Source: CAZBWE01 sp964581905
Lineage (GTDB): Bacteria; Planctomycetota; Phycisphaerae; Sedimentisphaerales; Anaerobacaceae
DNA: 32,757 bases
Direction: 5' to 3'
NCBI GenBank assembly: GCA_964581905.1
Contig: CAZOQJ010000009.1
Span: 1 to 32,757, forward strand
The position numbers and the translations under genes were made by a program. The number at the start of each line of letters is the position of its first letter. Position 1 is the first letter of the stretch. Under the pieces are notes generated by a model. The model did no database searches. It saw only the letters and a list, made by a program, of their open reading frames with translations, and was not told the origin of the DNA. Shown one piece after another: positions 24,777 to 32,434 of this stretch.

Positions 24777-25496
24777 ATGAGTTCAATATTTATAAGCTAT
24801 TCACATAAGGATAAACCGTTCGCTAAAAGATTAGCAGCTGACCTACGTGACGCTGGTCATACAGTATGGATTGATGAGATAAAGATTCTTGTTGGTGATT
24901 CTCTAATAGAAAAGATACGAGATGGCATTGATAGCGTAGATTTTGTTGCAGCAATAATATCTTCAACATCTCTTAATAGCCAATGTGTTAAGAGAGAGTT
25001 AGATCTGGCATCAACTCGAGAAATCGATGAAAAGCGGGTAATTGTTTTACCGATTTTACTGGACGAGGTCGAATTGCCAGGATTTCTCAAAGGAAAGTAC
25101 TACGCAGATTTCAGGGAAGAAGATAATTACCAAGAAGGACTTGATGAATTGTTGGAGCGACTTGGACCAAGAACTCTACCTCCAAACCTATCGTCTGCGA
25201 AGATGCTAAAGCCTTATTTGTTTATTGAAACACCGGGTCATGGCTGGCTAAGAGTGCCTTTGTCAGAATTGGACGCACTAGGAATTCGTGATAAAATCAC
25301 CAAATATTCTTACGAGGATGATTTGTATGCTTATCTTGAGGAAGATGATGATTTAACGACATTTGTTGAAGCTAAGGAAAGAAAACACGGCTCTGATTAC
25401 GATATAGAGACAGATATGTTTGATGTCTTTATTGACGAGTTTCCATTGGAACGCAAGAGAATGGACGAGCATCGAAGAAGGAATCGATATGAATGA
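24777..25496 (+). CDS. TIR-domain protein with a C-terminal domain of unknown function
   Basis: A 239-aa protein. Residues 1-130 are a TIR domain: SIFISYSHKDKPFAKRLAAD, AGHTVWIDE, VDFVAAIISSTSLNSQC and KREL, where Glu74 is the expected NADase catalytic residue. IVLPILLDEVELPGFL closes the fold. Bacterial TIR domains often cleave NAD+ or make cyclic ADP-ribose signals in anti-phage defence. Residues 150-195 hold a second module (GHGWLRVPLSELDALGIRDK, EDDLYAYLEEDDD) that I cannot name. An acidic and then basic tail follows. It overlaps the DUF2971 gene by 8 bp. A defence role is inferred. Confidence 0.82.
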   Translation: MSSIFISYSHKDKPFAKRLAADLRDAGHTVWIDEIKILVGDSLIEKIRDGIDSVDFVAAIISSTSLNSQCVKRELDLASTREIDEKRVIVLPILLDEVELPGFLKGKYYADFREEDNYQEGLDELLERLGPRTLPPNLSSAKMLKPYLFIETPGHGWLRVPLSELDALGIRDKITKYSYEDDLYAYLEEDDDLTTFVEAKERKHGSDYDIETDMFDVFIDEFPLERKRMDEHRRRNRYE

Positions 25497-26361
25497 GCAG
25501 AAAACAACAAGTAACGATCTGTTATGGCATTATACAACACCCGAAGGATTGACTGGAATTATCGAAAGCAGTTCCCTATGGGCGACAGACATTTTCTACT
25601 TAAATGATTCAGCAGAGTTTATGCATGGAATCAATATTGCTCGTAAGATTATTAAACGGACGATTTCTTCATTGTTTGGGGGCGAAAAGGAACGTCTGGA
25701 AAGGTTTGATACAGATTTATCATTTATTGGACCAGATCATAATAGGCCGGTTTATGTTTGTTCACTATCGAAAGCTGAAAACGAACTAAGTCAATGGAGA
25801 GCCTATTGTCGGGGAGGAGGCTTTTCGATAGGTTTCCCTCATCAAGGCCTTGTTGATGCAATACAAGGTCAACACTTTGAGCTCAAGGAATGTGTTTATG
25901 ATACTAAGGAACAAGAAAGGATAATTAATCAACTAATTGATTCGTATGTTATGCCTTACATTCAACATCCTGAGCAATTTTCAAAAATCCCATGCACACC
26001 AGATATGGTTTCTGCTATTGTATGCGGGGGCAGTAATAAGTTTCTATGGGAACTCTATTCAACTTGTTCAACTTTAAAACATCCTTCTTTCGAAAGAGAA
26101 GAAGAATGGCGGTTAGTGTTTGACCATAGACGCCCTTTTAATGAGATAAAACCGAAATTTCGCACAAAAAATGGTTTGATAATTCCTTATGTTTGTATAA
26201 ATCTCCCTGAGAATGAAGATTTTTGGAGACGGGTTAGGATTAGCATCGGTCCAACCAAATATGAAAAAGAACTTAGAGGTTCTGTGCATACCCTCTTTAG
26301 GAAATACCATGCAACAAGTATAGGCATTACACACAGCGATATACCTTTCCGTGAAATCTGA
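25489..26361 (+). CDS. DUF2971 family protein
   Basis: A 290-aa cytoplasmic protein. It has the DUF2971 pattern: LLWHYTTPEGLTGIIESSSL, ATDIFYLNDSAEF, VYVCSLSKAENELSQWRAY with CRGGGFSIGF, and EREEEWRLVFDHRRPF. The family has no settled activity but recurs near mobile and defence genes, in my recollection. The ATG at 25489 has AAGAAGGA six bases before it and overlaps the TIR stop by 8 bp, which points to coupled translation. A longer reading from 25420 is less likely. Confidence 0.82.
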   Translation: MNEQKTTSNDLLWHYTTPEGLTGIIESSSLWATDIFYLNDSAEFMHGINIARKIIKRTISSLFGGEKERLERFDTDLSFIGPDHNRPVYVCSLSKAENELSQWRAYCRGGGFSIGFPHQGLVDAIQGQHFELKECVYDTKEQERIINQLIDSYVMPYIQHPEQFSKIPCTPDMVSAIVCGGSNKFLWELYSTCSTLKHPSFEREEEWRLVFDHRRPFNEIKPKFRTKNGLIIPYVCINLPENEDFWRRVRISIGPTKYEKELRGSVHTLFRKYHATSIGITHSDIPFREI

Positions 26362-26367
26362 GGTAGA

Positions 26368-26402
26368 ATCCTTCGACTCGGCTTTGCCTTGCTCAGGACA
26401 GG
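26368..26402 (-). repeat. Dispersed repeat, CCTGTCCTGAG family, intergenic copy
   Basis: On the minus strand it begins CCTGTCCTGAGCAAGGC and ends GTCGAAGGAT. It resembles the copies in apbE and the radical SAM gene but is longer. It lies directly after the DUF2971 stop. Confidence 0.6.
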
Positions 26403-26412
26403 TAGGACAGGA

Positions 26413-26440
26413 ATTTACGATTTACGATTTGCAATTTAGG
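26413..26440 (+). repeat. Heptamer tandem array, right
   Basis: Four units of 7 bp: ATTTACG, ATTTACG, ATTTGCA, ATTTAGG. The last unit supplies the AGG ribosome-site bases before the deaminase ATG at 26449. It is the same size and core (ATTTA) as the left array. Confidence 0.75.
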
Positions 26441-26448
26441 ATGAGTAT

Positions 26449-27069
26449 ATGAGTAAAATGGAGTATTCGAAATTGGTTTTGGAGTTGCCTGATTGGATGG
26501 GGCAGTTTTTGGTGGGGGCCGAGCGCAATTTTACGAGTATAGAAGAACGGATGCGTTTGGTTATTACGTTAGCACGGTTGAATATCGAGCATAAGACAGG
26601 CGGGCCTTTTGGGGCGGCTGTATTCGAGCAGGAAAGTGGGAAACTGATTGCTGCTGGCGTTAATATGGTAATTTCTGCGAACTGTTCGAGCGCACACGCG
26701 GAAATTATGGCTATAAGTATAGCACAACAGATGCTTGGTCATTATGACTTGAGCAGCGAAGAAATGCCTTCTGCCGCAGGGCATCCCTTACGGGAATATG
26801 AGCTTGTAACGAGCACTGCGCCGTGCGCTATGTGTTTGGGCGCCATCCCCTGGTCGGGTGTTCGAAGGGTTATATGTGGTGCTCGCGATGAGGACGCACG
26901 CAGTATCGGATTTGACGAAGGAACAAAACCACCAAACTGGGTGTTATCTCTTGAGATGCGTGGTATTACCGTTATGCAGGATATTCTTCGCGAAGAAGCT
27001 CGGAAGGTTCTTTCACAATACCATGAATCAGGCGGGGTTATTTACAATGCTCGAAGCGTAAATGAGTAA
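26449..27069 (+). CDS. Guanine deaminase-like nucleoside/base deaminase
   Basis: A zinc hydrolase of the cytidine/guanine deaminase superfamily, probably releasing ammonia from guanine or a related base. The zinc site is HAE at 83-85 (His83 ligand, Glu85 catalytic) with PCAMC (Cys126, Cys129). Other family marks are KTGGPFGAAVFE, ISANCSSAHAEIMA, TSTAPCAMCLGAIPWSG and IGFDEG. At 206 aa it is longer than GuaD (about 155 aa) because of an N-terminal extension of about 35 residues. Substrate choice is inferred. It ends just before a terminator. Confidence 0.82.
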   Translation: MSKMEYSKLVLELPDWMGQFLVGAERNFTSIEERMRLVITLARLNIEHKTGGPFGAAVFEQESGKLIAAGVNMVISANCSSAHAEIMAISIAQQMLGHYDLSSEEMPSAAGHPLREYELVTSTAPCAMCLGAIPWSGVRRVICGARDEDARSIGFDEGTKPPNWVLSLEMRGITVMQDILREEARKVLSQYHESGGVIYNARSVNE

Positions 27070-27087
27070 ATGCGTGGATGAGTAGAT

Positions 27088-27111
27088 GCGTAAATGCGTT
27101 TATGCTTTTTT
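27088..27111 (+). terminator. Intrinsic terminator of the deaminase gene
   Basis: GCGTAAA and TTTATGC (one G-U pair) enclose the loop TGCG and are followed by six Ts (27106-27111). It lies 19 bp after the deaminase stop and overlaps the last codons of the convergent LOG-family gene. Confidence 0.65.
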
Positions 27112-27789
27112 AATACCGGATGGCATAGCTATTCCGCTGGGTCCCTGTGACTTTTTGAAGTCCACGATGACCTTAACGGCTTCATTAGGGTCGTCCAAAA
27201 CCGTAAAGACTTTCAAGTCCTCATGTGAAATATGCTTGTATTCTTTTAACATCTTCTCCTGCATCCAGTCGATAAGGCCCTGCCAGTATTCACTGCCCAT
27301 CAAAATCACAGGGAAGGATGCCTGCTTTAACGTCTGAATTAATACCAGTGATTCGCAAAATTCGTCCATAGTTCCATAACCGCCAGGGAATACTATAAAG
27401 CCATGGGCGTATTTTAGAAACATCACCTTGCGGCAGAAAAAATACCTGAAGTGCAAAGATAAATTCTGATATTCGTTAGGAATCTGCTCCAAAGGCAGCT
27501 CGATGTTAAGGCCGATGCTTTTACCACCCGCATCGGCAGCGCCTTTATTTGCCGCCTCCATAATCCCTTCGCCGCCTCCGGTTATTACTGCGAAGCCGGC
27601 CTTTGCTATTTCAAAAGCAGTTTTTTCAGCAAGCTTGTAGAACTTATTGTTCGGCTTTATCCTGGCTGAGCCGAAAAACGATACGGCAGGGCCAACGGAA
27701 GCAAGCTCATCAAATCCCTCGACGAATTCGGCCATTACTCTGAATATCCGCCAGAGGTCTTTTACGGGTTTTTCAGAAATATCTATCAT
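27100..27789 (-). CDS. LOG family protein (TIGR00730-type)
   Basis: Rossmann-fold nucleotide-5'-monophosphate hydrolase family, which includes plant LOG cytokinin-activating enzymes and bacterial YgdH/PpnN relatives. A 229-aa protein: VSFFGSARIKPNNKFYKLAE, AVITGGGEGIMEAANKGA, GLNIELPLEQ, and the signature PGGYGTMDEFCESLVLIQT, which carries the catalytic Glu. It probably splits nucleoside monophosphates into base and ribose-5-phosphate, an inference from the family. Its 3' end overlaps the deaminase terminator. nth follows upstream on the same strand, 34 bp away. Confidence 0.88.
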   Translation of the reverse strand: MIDISEKPVKDLWRIFRVMAEFVEGFDELASVGPAVSFFGSARIKPNNKFYKLAEKTAFEIAKAGFAVITGGGEGIMEAANKGAADAGGKSIGLNIELPLEQIPNEYQNLSLHFRYFFCRKVMFLKYAHGFIVFPGGYGTMDEFCESLVLIQTLKQASFPVILMGSEYWQGLIDWMQEKMLKEYKHISHEDLKVFTVLDDPNEAVKVIVDFKKSQGPSGIAMPSGIKKA

Positions 27790-27823
27790 AGTAAAACTCT
27801 CCTTAATTAACGATTTAGGGATT

Positions 27824-28498
27824 TTACCATAAATCCGGGTTATTTGCAGAAGGACAATATTTTGAAATCGGACAGTTATAACAGTCCGGTTTACGAGCTT
27901 TACAGCTATTTCGGCCGTGAAGAATCAATGTATGGCTGAATATCGTCCAGTTTGCCTTTGGAATTATTTCGGCTAAATCGAATTCGAGCTTTACAGGGTC
28001 GGAATTTTCAGAAAGCCCCAGCCGGCGAGAAAGGCGGATAACGTGGGTATCGCAGGCTATTGCGGGCTTTCCGAAGGCGTTGCCTAATACGACATTTGCG
28101 GTTTTTCTGCCCACGCCCGGAAGCTTAACAAGCTCTTCCATTTTATCAGGGACTTTGCCGCCATATTGATTTTGTATCGTGGCAGAGGCATTTTTGATGT
28201 TGATTGCTTTATTATGATAGAAACCGGTGCTTTTTATGTCCGACTCAATCTGTTTTACATCGGCTTTTGCCCAATCAACAGTCGATTTATATTTTTTGAA
28301 CAAATCTTTTGTGACCATGTTGACTCGAACATCGGTGCATTGGGCTGACAGAATCGTTGCGATGAGCAGCTCCAGCGGATTTTTAAACCTAAGTGCGGTT
28401 TTTGCCTCCGGGTATGTCTTTGTCAATATAGGCCAAATTTGTTTGAACCGTTTGGCAGCTTGAGCCCGAACCACCTTAATCTTCAGCTTTTTTGCCAT
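27824..28498 (-). CDS. nth: Endonuclease III
   Basis: Base excision DNA glycosylase and AP lyase for oxidised pyrimidines. A 224-aa protein of normal length. LIATILSAQCTD opens the helical fold, LPGVGRKTANVVLG is the helix-hairpin-helix with catalytic Lys132, and CDTHVIRLS carries Asp150. The four iron-sulphur cysteines are Cys199, 206, 209 and 215 (C-x6-C-x2-C-x5-C). Its start overlaps the end of the DsbD-like gene by 23 bp, so the two are likely co-transcribed. Confidence 0.95.
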   Translation of the reverse strand: MAKKLKIKVVRAQAAKRFKQIWPILTKTYPEAKTALRFKNPLELLIATILSAQCTDVRVNMVTKDLFKKYKSTVDWAKADVKQIESDIKSTGFYHNKAINIKNASATIQNQYGGKVPDKMEELVKLPGVGRKTANVVLGNAFGKPAIACDTHVIRLSRRLGLSENSDPVKLEFDLAEIIPKANWTIFSHTLILHGRNSCKARKPDCYNCPISKYCPSANNPDLW

Positions 28499-30311
28499 CT
28501 TTCTTTTCCGCTCCCTGCTTTCGCGGGGATAAGTTTACCCCTGCAGAAGCAGGGGTAATCTGTTGCAACGTTTTTTTCAATTCGCTTGCAAATAGAATTC
28601 CATGCCATCTGAGCGGTTCTTCCTTGCCAGGCACAAACAGCATGCTGACCGGCACCCCCGGTTCATTGTATATATTTTTCAAAGCAAGTGTTGCGGGAAA
28701 ATTTCTTTCTGTGGTGTCGGCTTTAATTGCTAAAACATTTTTTTGCTCGATTAGCTGTGAAATATTTTTGCGGGAGTAAACGACTTTCTCTACGGTTTGA
28801 CAGCTCAGGCACCAATCGGCAGTAAATTTTATTAAAACAGGCCGGTCCTGAGCTATTGCTTCACCAATTAAATCAGCATTGTAATCCTGCCAATCAATAA
28901 GCTCATTTTTAGGTCCAGCCAGAAATACCCATCCTGCTGCGACGGCCAAAGCTACAGCGATAACCCTAACCATCCACTTGCGAAATGCCCTGGTGTTGTA
29001 ACTGACCCAGGTGCTCCACATCCAGATGGAAAAAGCAAGCACAACTGCAAAATATAATACATTTATTCTCTGGATTTGAGGCAGTGCTGCGATAAGTTTT
29101 ACAGCGATGATTAACAGAATAAAGCCAATGGCCTGTTTGAACAGCTCCATCCATCTTCCCGCTTTTGGCAGGCACTTTAACAAGCCGGGCATAGAAGTTA
29201 ATATCGCATAAGGCAAGGCCATCCCGATGCCCATAACCATTATTGCAATAGTGGCGAGATGCAAAGGCTGAGCCTGCGCCCAGGCAAAGGCGGCTGCCAA
29301 AATCGCGAAGCTGCAGGGCGTACTTAAAATCGCTGCCAGAAAACCCATTGCAACAGCTCCCGTGTAACCTTTACCGGAGCTGGATTTAGCAGCTATTGAT
29401 GACGGCACGGTAATCGTAAAAAGGCCGAACATAAATAGCGCCAGCACTACCAGTAAAAGCGCCATCACAGCAAGAAAAGCCGGACTTCGGAATTGGTCAC
29501 CCCACTGCAGTACTGTTCCATAAAAAACCTGCAAAACGATGTTTGCTCCGGCAAGGCAGGCGAAAAACAGCAAAATTCCAAGACAAAATGCCAGCCCAAA
29601 TGAAGCTGCCCTCGCTTTACTTTGTGCTGCCTGTTCAACAATCCGCATCACGATAATAGGCAGCACTGGCCAGATACAAGGCATAATATTTAAAGAAAGT
29701 CCCGCCAGAAAAGCCAGCAAAAGAGCGAATTGAACAGAATAAGAGGATGCTTTGACTTCTTGATTTTCAATAGCTGATTCAAAACCGTTTAAATTCTGCC
29801 AGGATTTTGCAAGACTGATGTCAATAGTCGTTCGCAGTGTTTTCTCAAACGGCGCCAGACAAACGTTACTTGTGCAGGCAACGCCGGAAATCCTAACTTC
29901 GACATCGCCTTTTTCTATTTCGGTAGTCTCCGCTGCCAATTCATCGGAAAACGGGACGAATACGGTAAAGTTACCGGCATAAACCTCAATTTTCTTTCCT
30001 GCAGGTTCCTGAAAAGACTTCCACTTCGGAAAGATGGATTCGCCAAAACTAAAAATGTCAGATTTGGCTTCGACCTTCAATTCGAGACCTGGAACGGGAG
30101 CAGTTTCCGGCTTTGCATAATAATGAAGGTCTTTGGTTCCTTCAAAAATGACCGCTATACCTGGCTTTGAGTCCATGTGAACAGGCTCGATATGTGCGGA
30201 TGAAAACTCCTGTCCGTGTTTTACCAGTCCAACCGCGTTTTGTCCCCAAGCGGAGCAAGTAGCGACAAAAATATAAATTATCCACAAAATTACACCGGCT
30301 CTTCTCCGCAT
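28476..30311 (-). CDS. dsbD: Thiol:disulfide interchange protein DsbD-like
   Basis: Passes electrons from cytoplasmic thioredoxin through the membrane to periplasmic proteins. Using the ATG at 30311 (GAGGTG just upstream; it opens the signal peptide MRRRAGVILWIIYIFVAT), it is 611 aa. The alpha domain has the pair Cys146/Cys151. The membrane part of about eight helices carries Cys212 (NIMPCIWPVLP) and Cys333 (STPCSFAILAA), and the C-terminal thioredoxin-like domain has CLSC (501-504). All three redox pairs are present. The extreme C terminus (PASAGVNLSPRKQG) is encoded by a palindromic repeat. A longer start at 30353 is unlikely. Confidence 0.92.
   Translation of the reverse strand: MRRRAGVILWIIYIFVATCSAWGQNAVGLVKHGQEFSSAHIEPVHMDSKPGIAVIFEGTKDLHYYAKPETAPVPGLELKVEAKSDIFSFGESIFPKWKSFQEPAGKKIEVYAGNFTVFVPFSDELAAETTEIEKGDVEVRISGVACTSNVCLAPFEKTLRTTIDISLAKSWQNLNGFESAIENQEVKASSYSVQFALLLAFLAGLSLNIMPCIWPVLPIIVMRIVEQAAQSKARAASFGLAFCLGILLFFACLAGANIVLQVFYGTVLQWGDQFRSPAFLAVMALLLVVLALFMFGLFTITVPSSIAAKSSSGKGYTGAVAMGFLAAILSTPCSFAILAAAFAWAQAQPLHLATIAIMVMGIGMALPYAILTSMPGLLKCLPKAGRWMELFKQAIGFILLIIAVKLIAALPQIQRINVLYFAVVLAFSIWMWSTWVSYNTRAFRKWMVRVIAVALAVAAGWVFLAGPKNELIDWQDYNADLIGEAIAQDRPVLIKFTADWCLSCQTVEKVVYSRKNISQLIEQKNVLAIKADTTERNFPATLALKNIYNEPGVPVSMLFVPGKEEPLRWHGILFASELKKTLQQITPASAGVNLSPRKQGAEKKDGKKAED
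28536..28559. repeat. Perfect palindrome in the 3' end of dsbD
   Basis: TTACCCCTGC (28536-28545) and its complement GCAGGGGTAA (28550-28559) enclose the loop AGAA. It lies inside the dsbD reading frame and codes for the non-conserved tail after the thioredoxin-like domain. Confidence 0.7.
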
Positions 30312-30366
30312 AGACACCTCAAAAAAGGTTAAAGGGAAAAGATGAAAGGGCAAAGAGAAGTAACAT

Positions 30367-32349
30367 TTATTTTTTATTTTTTGTTTCAGTTTTCTTTCCG
30401 CCCTTAGCTTGTTCAGCAGCTAAAAGGTCAGCGACTGTGGGTTTATCCAACTGGCCGCCCTCGATAATCAGTTTCACATCGGCGGCGTCAAGAGTCTCGT
30501 ATTTAAGCAGGGCCTTTGCTATTTGCTCAAGTTTATCTTTATTTGCCTGTATTAACTGTTTTGCTTTTGTATAGGCCTCGCTGGTAATCTTTTTTACTTC
30601 ACTATCGATTGCTTCGGCTGTTTTTTCCGAATACTCTTTTTCACTTGGCATGAACAGCGACTCTTTAGCAGTGAAATCCGGCCCATAACTGACTGGGCCG
30701 AGCTCACTACTCATACCCCATGTCAAAATCATCTGCTTTGCAATATTTGTAGCTTGCTGAATGTCCGACTGTGCGCCGCTGGATATATCATCACAAAATA
30801 TTTCTTCTGCGATTCGGCCGCCGAAACAGACCTGCAAAATCGCCATACAATATCTTTTTGTAAAAATTGTTCTGTCTTTTTCCGGCAGGGCAAAAGTTGC
30901 GCCCCCCATTGGCCCACGTGGAATGATACTTACTTTATGCAATGGGTCTGCATCTTCGAGTAGTGACTGCACGAGCGCGTGGCCGGCTTCGTGATAAGCA
31001 GTGATTTCTTTTTCCTTCTGGTCGATAACCCTGCTCCTTCTCGCTCTTCCCCATCGAACCTTGTCGCGCGATTCTTCTAAATCAGCCATTTCGATGCTGT
31101 CTTTATTAGCCATAGTTGCGATAAGGGCGGCTTCATTAATAATGGCCGCCAGGTCTGCACCACTAAACATAGGTGTCACGCGTGCTAATCTTTCCAGGTC
31201 AGCGTCGGGGCCTAATTTCACTTTCCTTGCGTGAACCCTCAAAATTTCATCTCGACCTTTTATATCCGGCAGCGGGACAACAACCTGCCTATCGAATCTT
31301 CCTGGACGGGTCAACGCGTTGTCGAGAATATCCGAACGGTTTGTTGCCGCAATTAGTATTACCTGGTCGTTTGTATCGAAGCCATCCATCTCCACCAGGA
31401 TTGCATTCAGGGTCTGCTCACGTTCATCGTGTCCACCACCAATAAAAGCGGCACCGCGTCTGCGTCCGATTGCGTCAACTTCATCAAGGAAAATAATACA
31501 AGGCGAGTTGTCTTTTGCCTGTTTAAACAGGTCTCGCACCCTTGATGCCCCGACGCCGACAAACATTTCTACAAAGTCGCTGCCTGATATGCTGAAGAAA
31601 GGTACATCAGCCTCACCGGCTATAGCCTTTGCCAGCAATGTTTTCCCGCAACCGGGCGGGCCTATAAGCAGAACTCCACGAGGTATACGACCACCAAGAC
31701 GTTGGAACTTTTTCGGATTCTTCAGGAATTCAATTATCTCAGCTACCTCTTCTTTTGCTTCTTCAATGCCTGCCACATCGTTGAATGTAATTTTTACTTT
31801 ATCTTTACCCTGCAGGCGATGTCTGCTTCGCCCAAATGACATCAACATTCCGCCGGCTCCACTGCGAAGATTCCGTGCAAAAAGAAAGTAGAAAATACCC
31901 ACTATTACAAGCATCGGCAGGACCCATTGCATTAATAGGATAAGCCAGATATGCTGTTTGGCGAATTTGACCTCTATACCACTTTCTTTCAGTTTTTGGA
32001 GAAACTGCTCACCAACCAAGTCGGGCTTATAATCTGTCGTGAAGGAAACAGGCATTTTTTCGCCCCGTTCTTCAATGCCTTTCTGGTTAAACTTGCCTGT
32101 GATTTCGGTCTCGCCAATCTCGATACTTTCGATTTGGTTATTATCAAGATAGCTTTCGAGTTCGTCCCATCTGATAGTGTCCACTTTCTGCAGATGTTTC
32201 AACATCATCATCGCTGTTAATATGAGAATTGCAATTATTAACAAGCTAAAAGGTCCGTGTTTATAACTCGGCAGGGACGCTTTTTTGCCTGGCTTGTCTT
32301 CTGGGTTCGGGTGCTGCCGGGTCGGCTTTTTATTTTGACTCTTACTCAT
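30367..32349 (-). CDS. ftsH: ATP-dependent zinc metalloprotease FtsH
   Basis: Membrane AAA+ protease for quality control; in enterobacteria it degrades LpxC and so sets LPS output. With ATG 32349 it is 660 aa. Two membrane helices (about 34-50 and 135-158) surround a periplasmic domain. Then come Walker A GPPGCGKT (230-237), Walker B IIFLDEVDAIG, the second region of homology NALTRPGRFDR and the zinc site HEAGH (453-457) with a downstream DDISSGAQSDI segment. It ends with a Lys-rich tail. An in-frame TTG at 32367 is an alternative start. It lies downstream of the lptE-like gene. Confidence 0.97.
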   Translation of the reverse strand: MSKSQNKKPTRQHPNPEDKPGKKASLPSYKHGPFSLLIIAILILTAMMMLKHLQKVDTIRWDELESYLDNNQIESIEIGETEITGKFNQKGIEERGEKMPVSFTTDYKPDLVGEQFLQKLKESGIEVKFAKQHIWLILLMQWVLPMLVIVGIFYFLFARNLRSGAGGMLMSFGRSRHRLQGKDKVKITFNDVAGIEEAKEEVAEIIEFLKNPKKFQRLGGRIPRGVLLIGPPGCGKTLLAKAIAGEADVPFFSISGSDFVEMFVGVGASRVRDLFKQAKDNSPCIIFLDEVDAIGRRRGAAFIGGGHDEREQTLNAILVEMDGFDTNDQVILIAATNRSDILDNALTRPGRFDRQVVVPLPDIKGRDEILRVHARKVKLGPDADLERLARVTPMFSGADLAAIINEAALIATMANKDSIEMADLEESRDKVRWGRARRSRVIDQKEKEITAYHEAGHALVQSLLEDADPLHKVSIIPRGPMGGATFALPEKDRTIFTKRYCMAILQVCFGGRIAEEIFCDDISSGAQSDIQQATNIAKQMILTWGMSSELGPVSYGPDFTAKESLFMPSEKEYSEKTAEAIDSEVKKITSEAYTKAKQLIQANKDKLEQIAKALLKYETLDAADVKLIIEGGQLDKPTVADLLAAEQAKGGKKTETKNKK

Positions 32350-32434
32350 AATTAATACTATCGGCAATTTTTCATCTGCTATTGCGTATTTAGCATAGCT
32401 ATAATATGTGTATCCGGTTAGGTACTATTAGCTT

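Noticed and set aside
31319..31891. Ser/Pro/Arg-rich plus-strand frame opposite ftsH
   Set aside because: It is the complement of conserved AAA+ sequence of ftsH and has biased composition.
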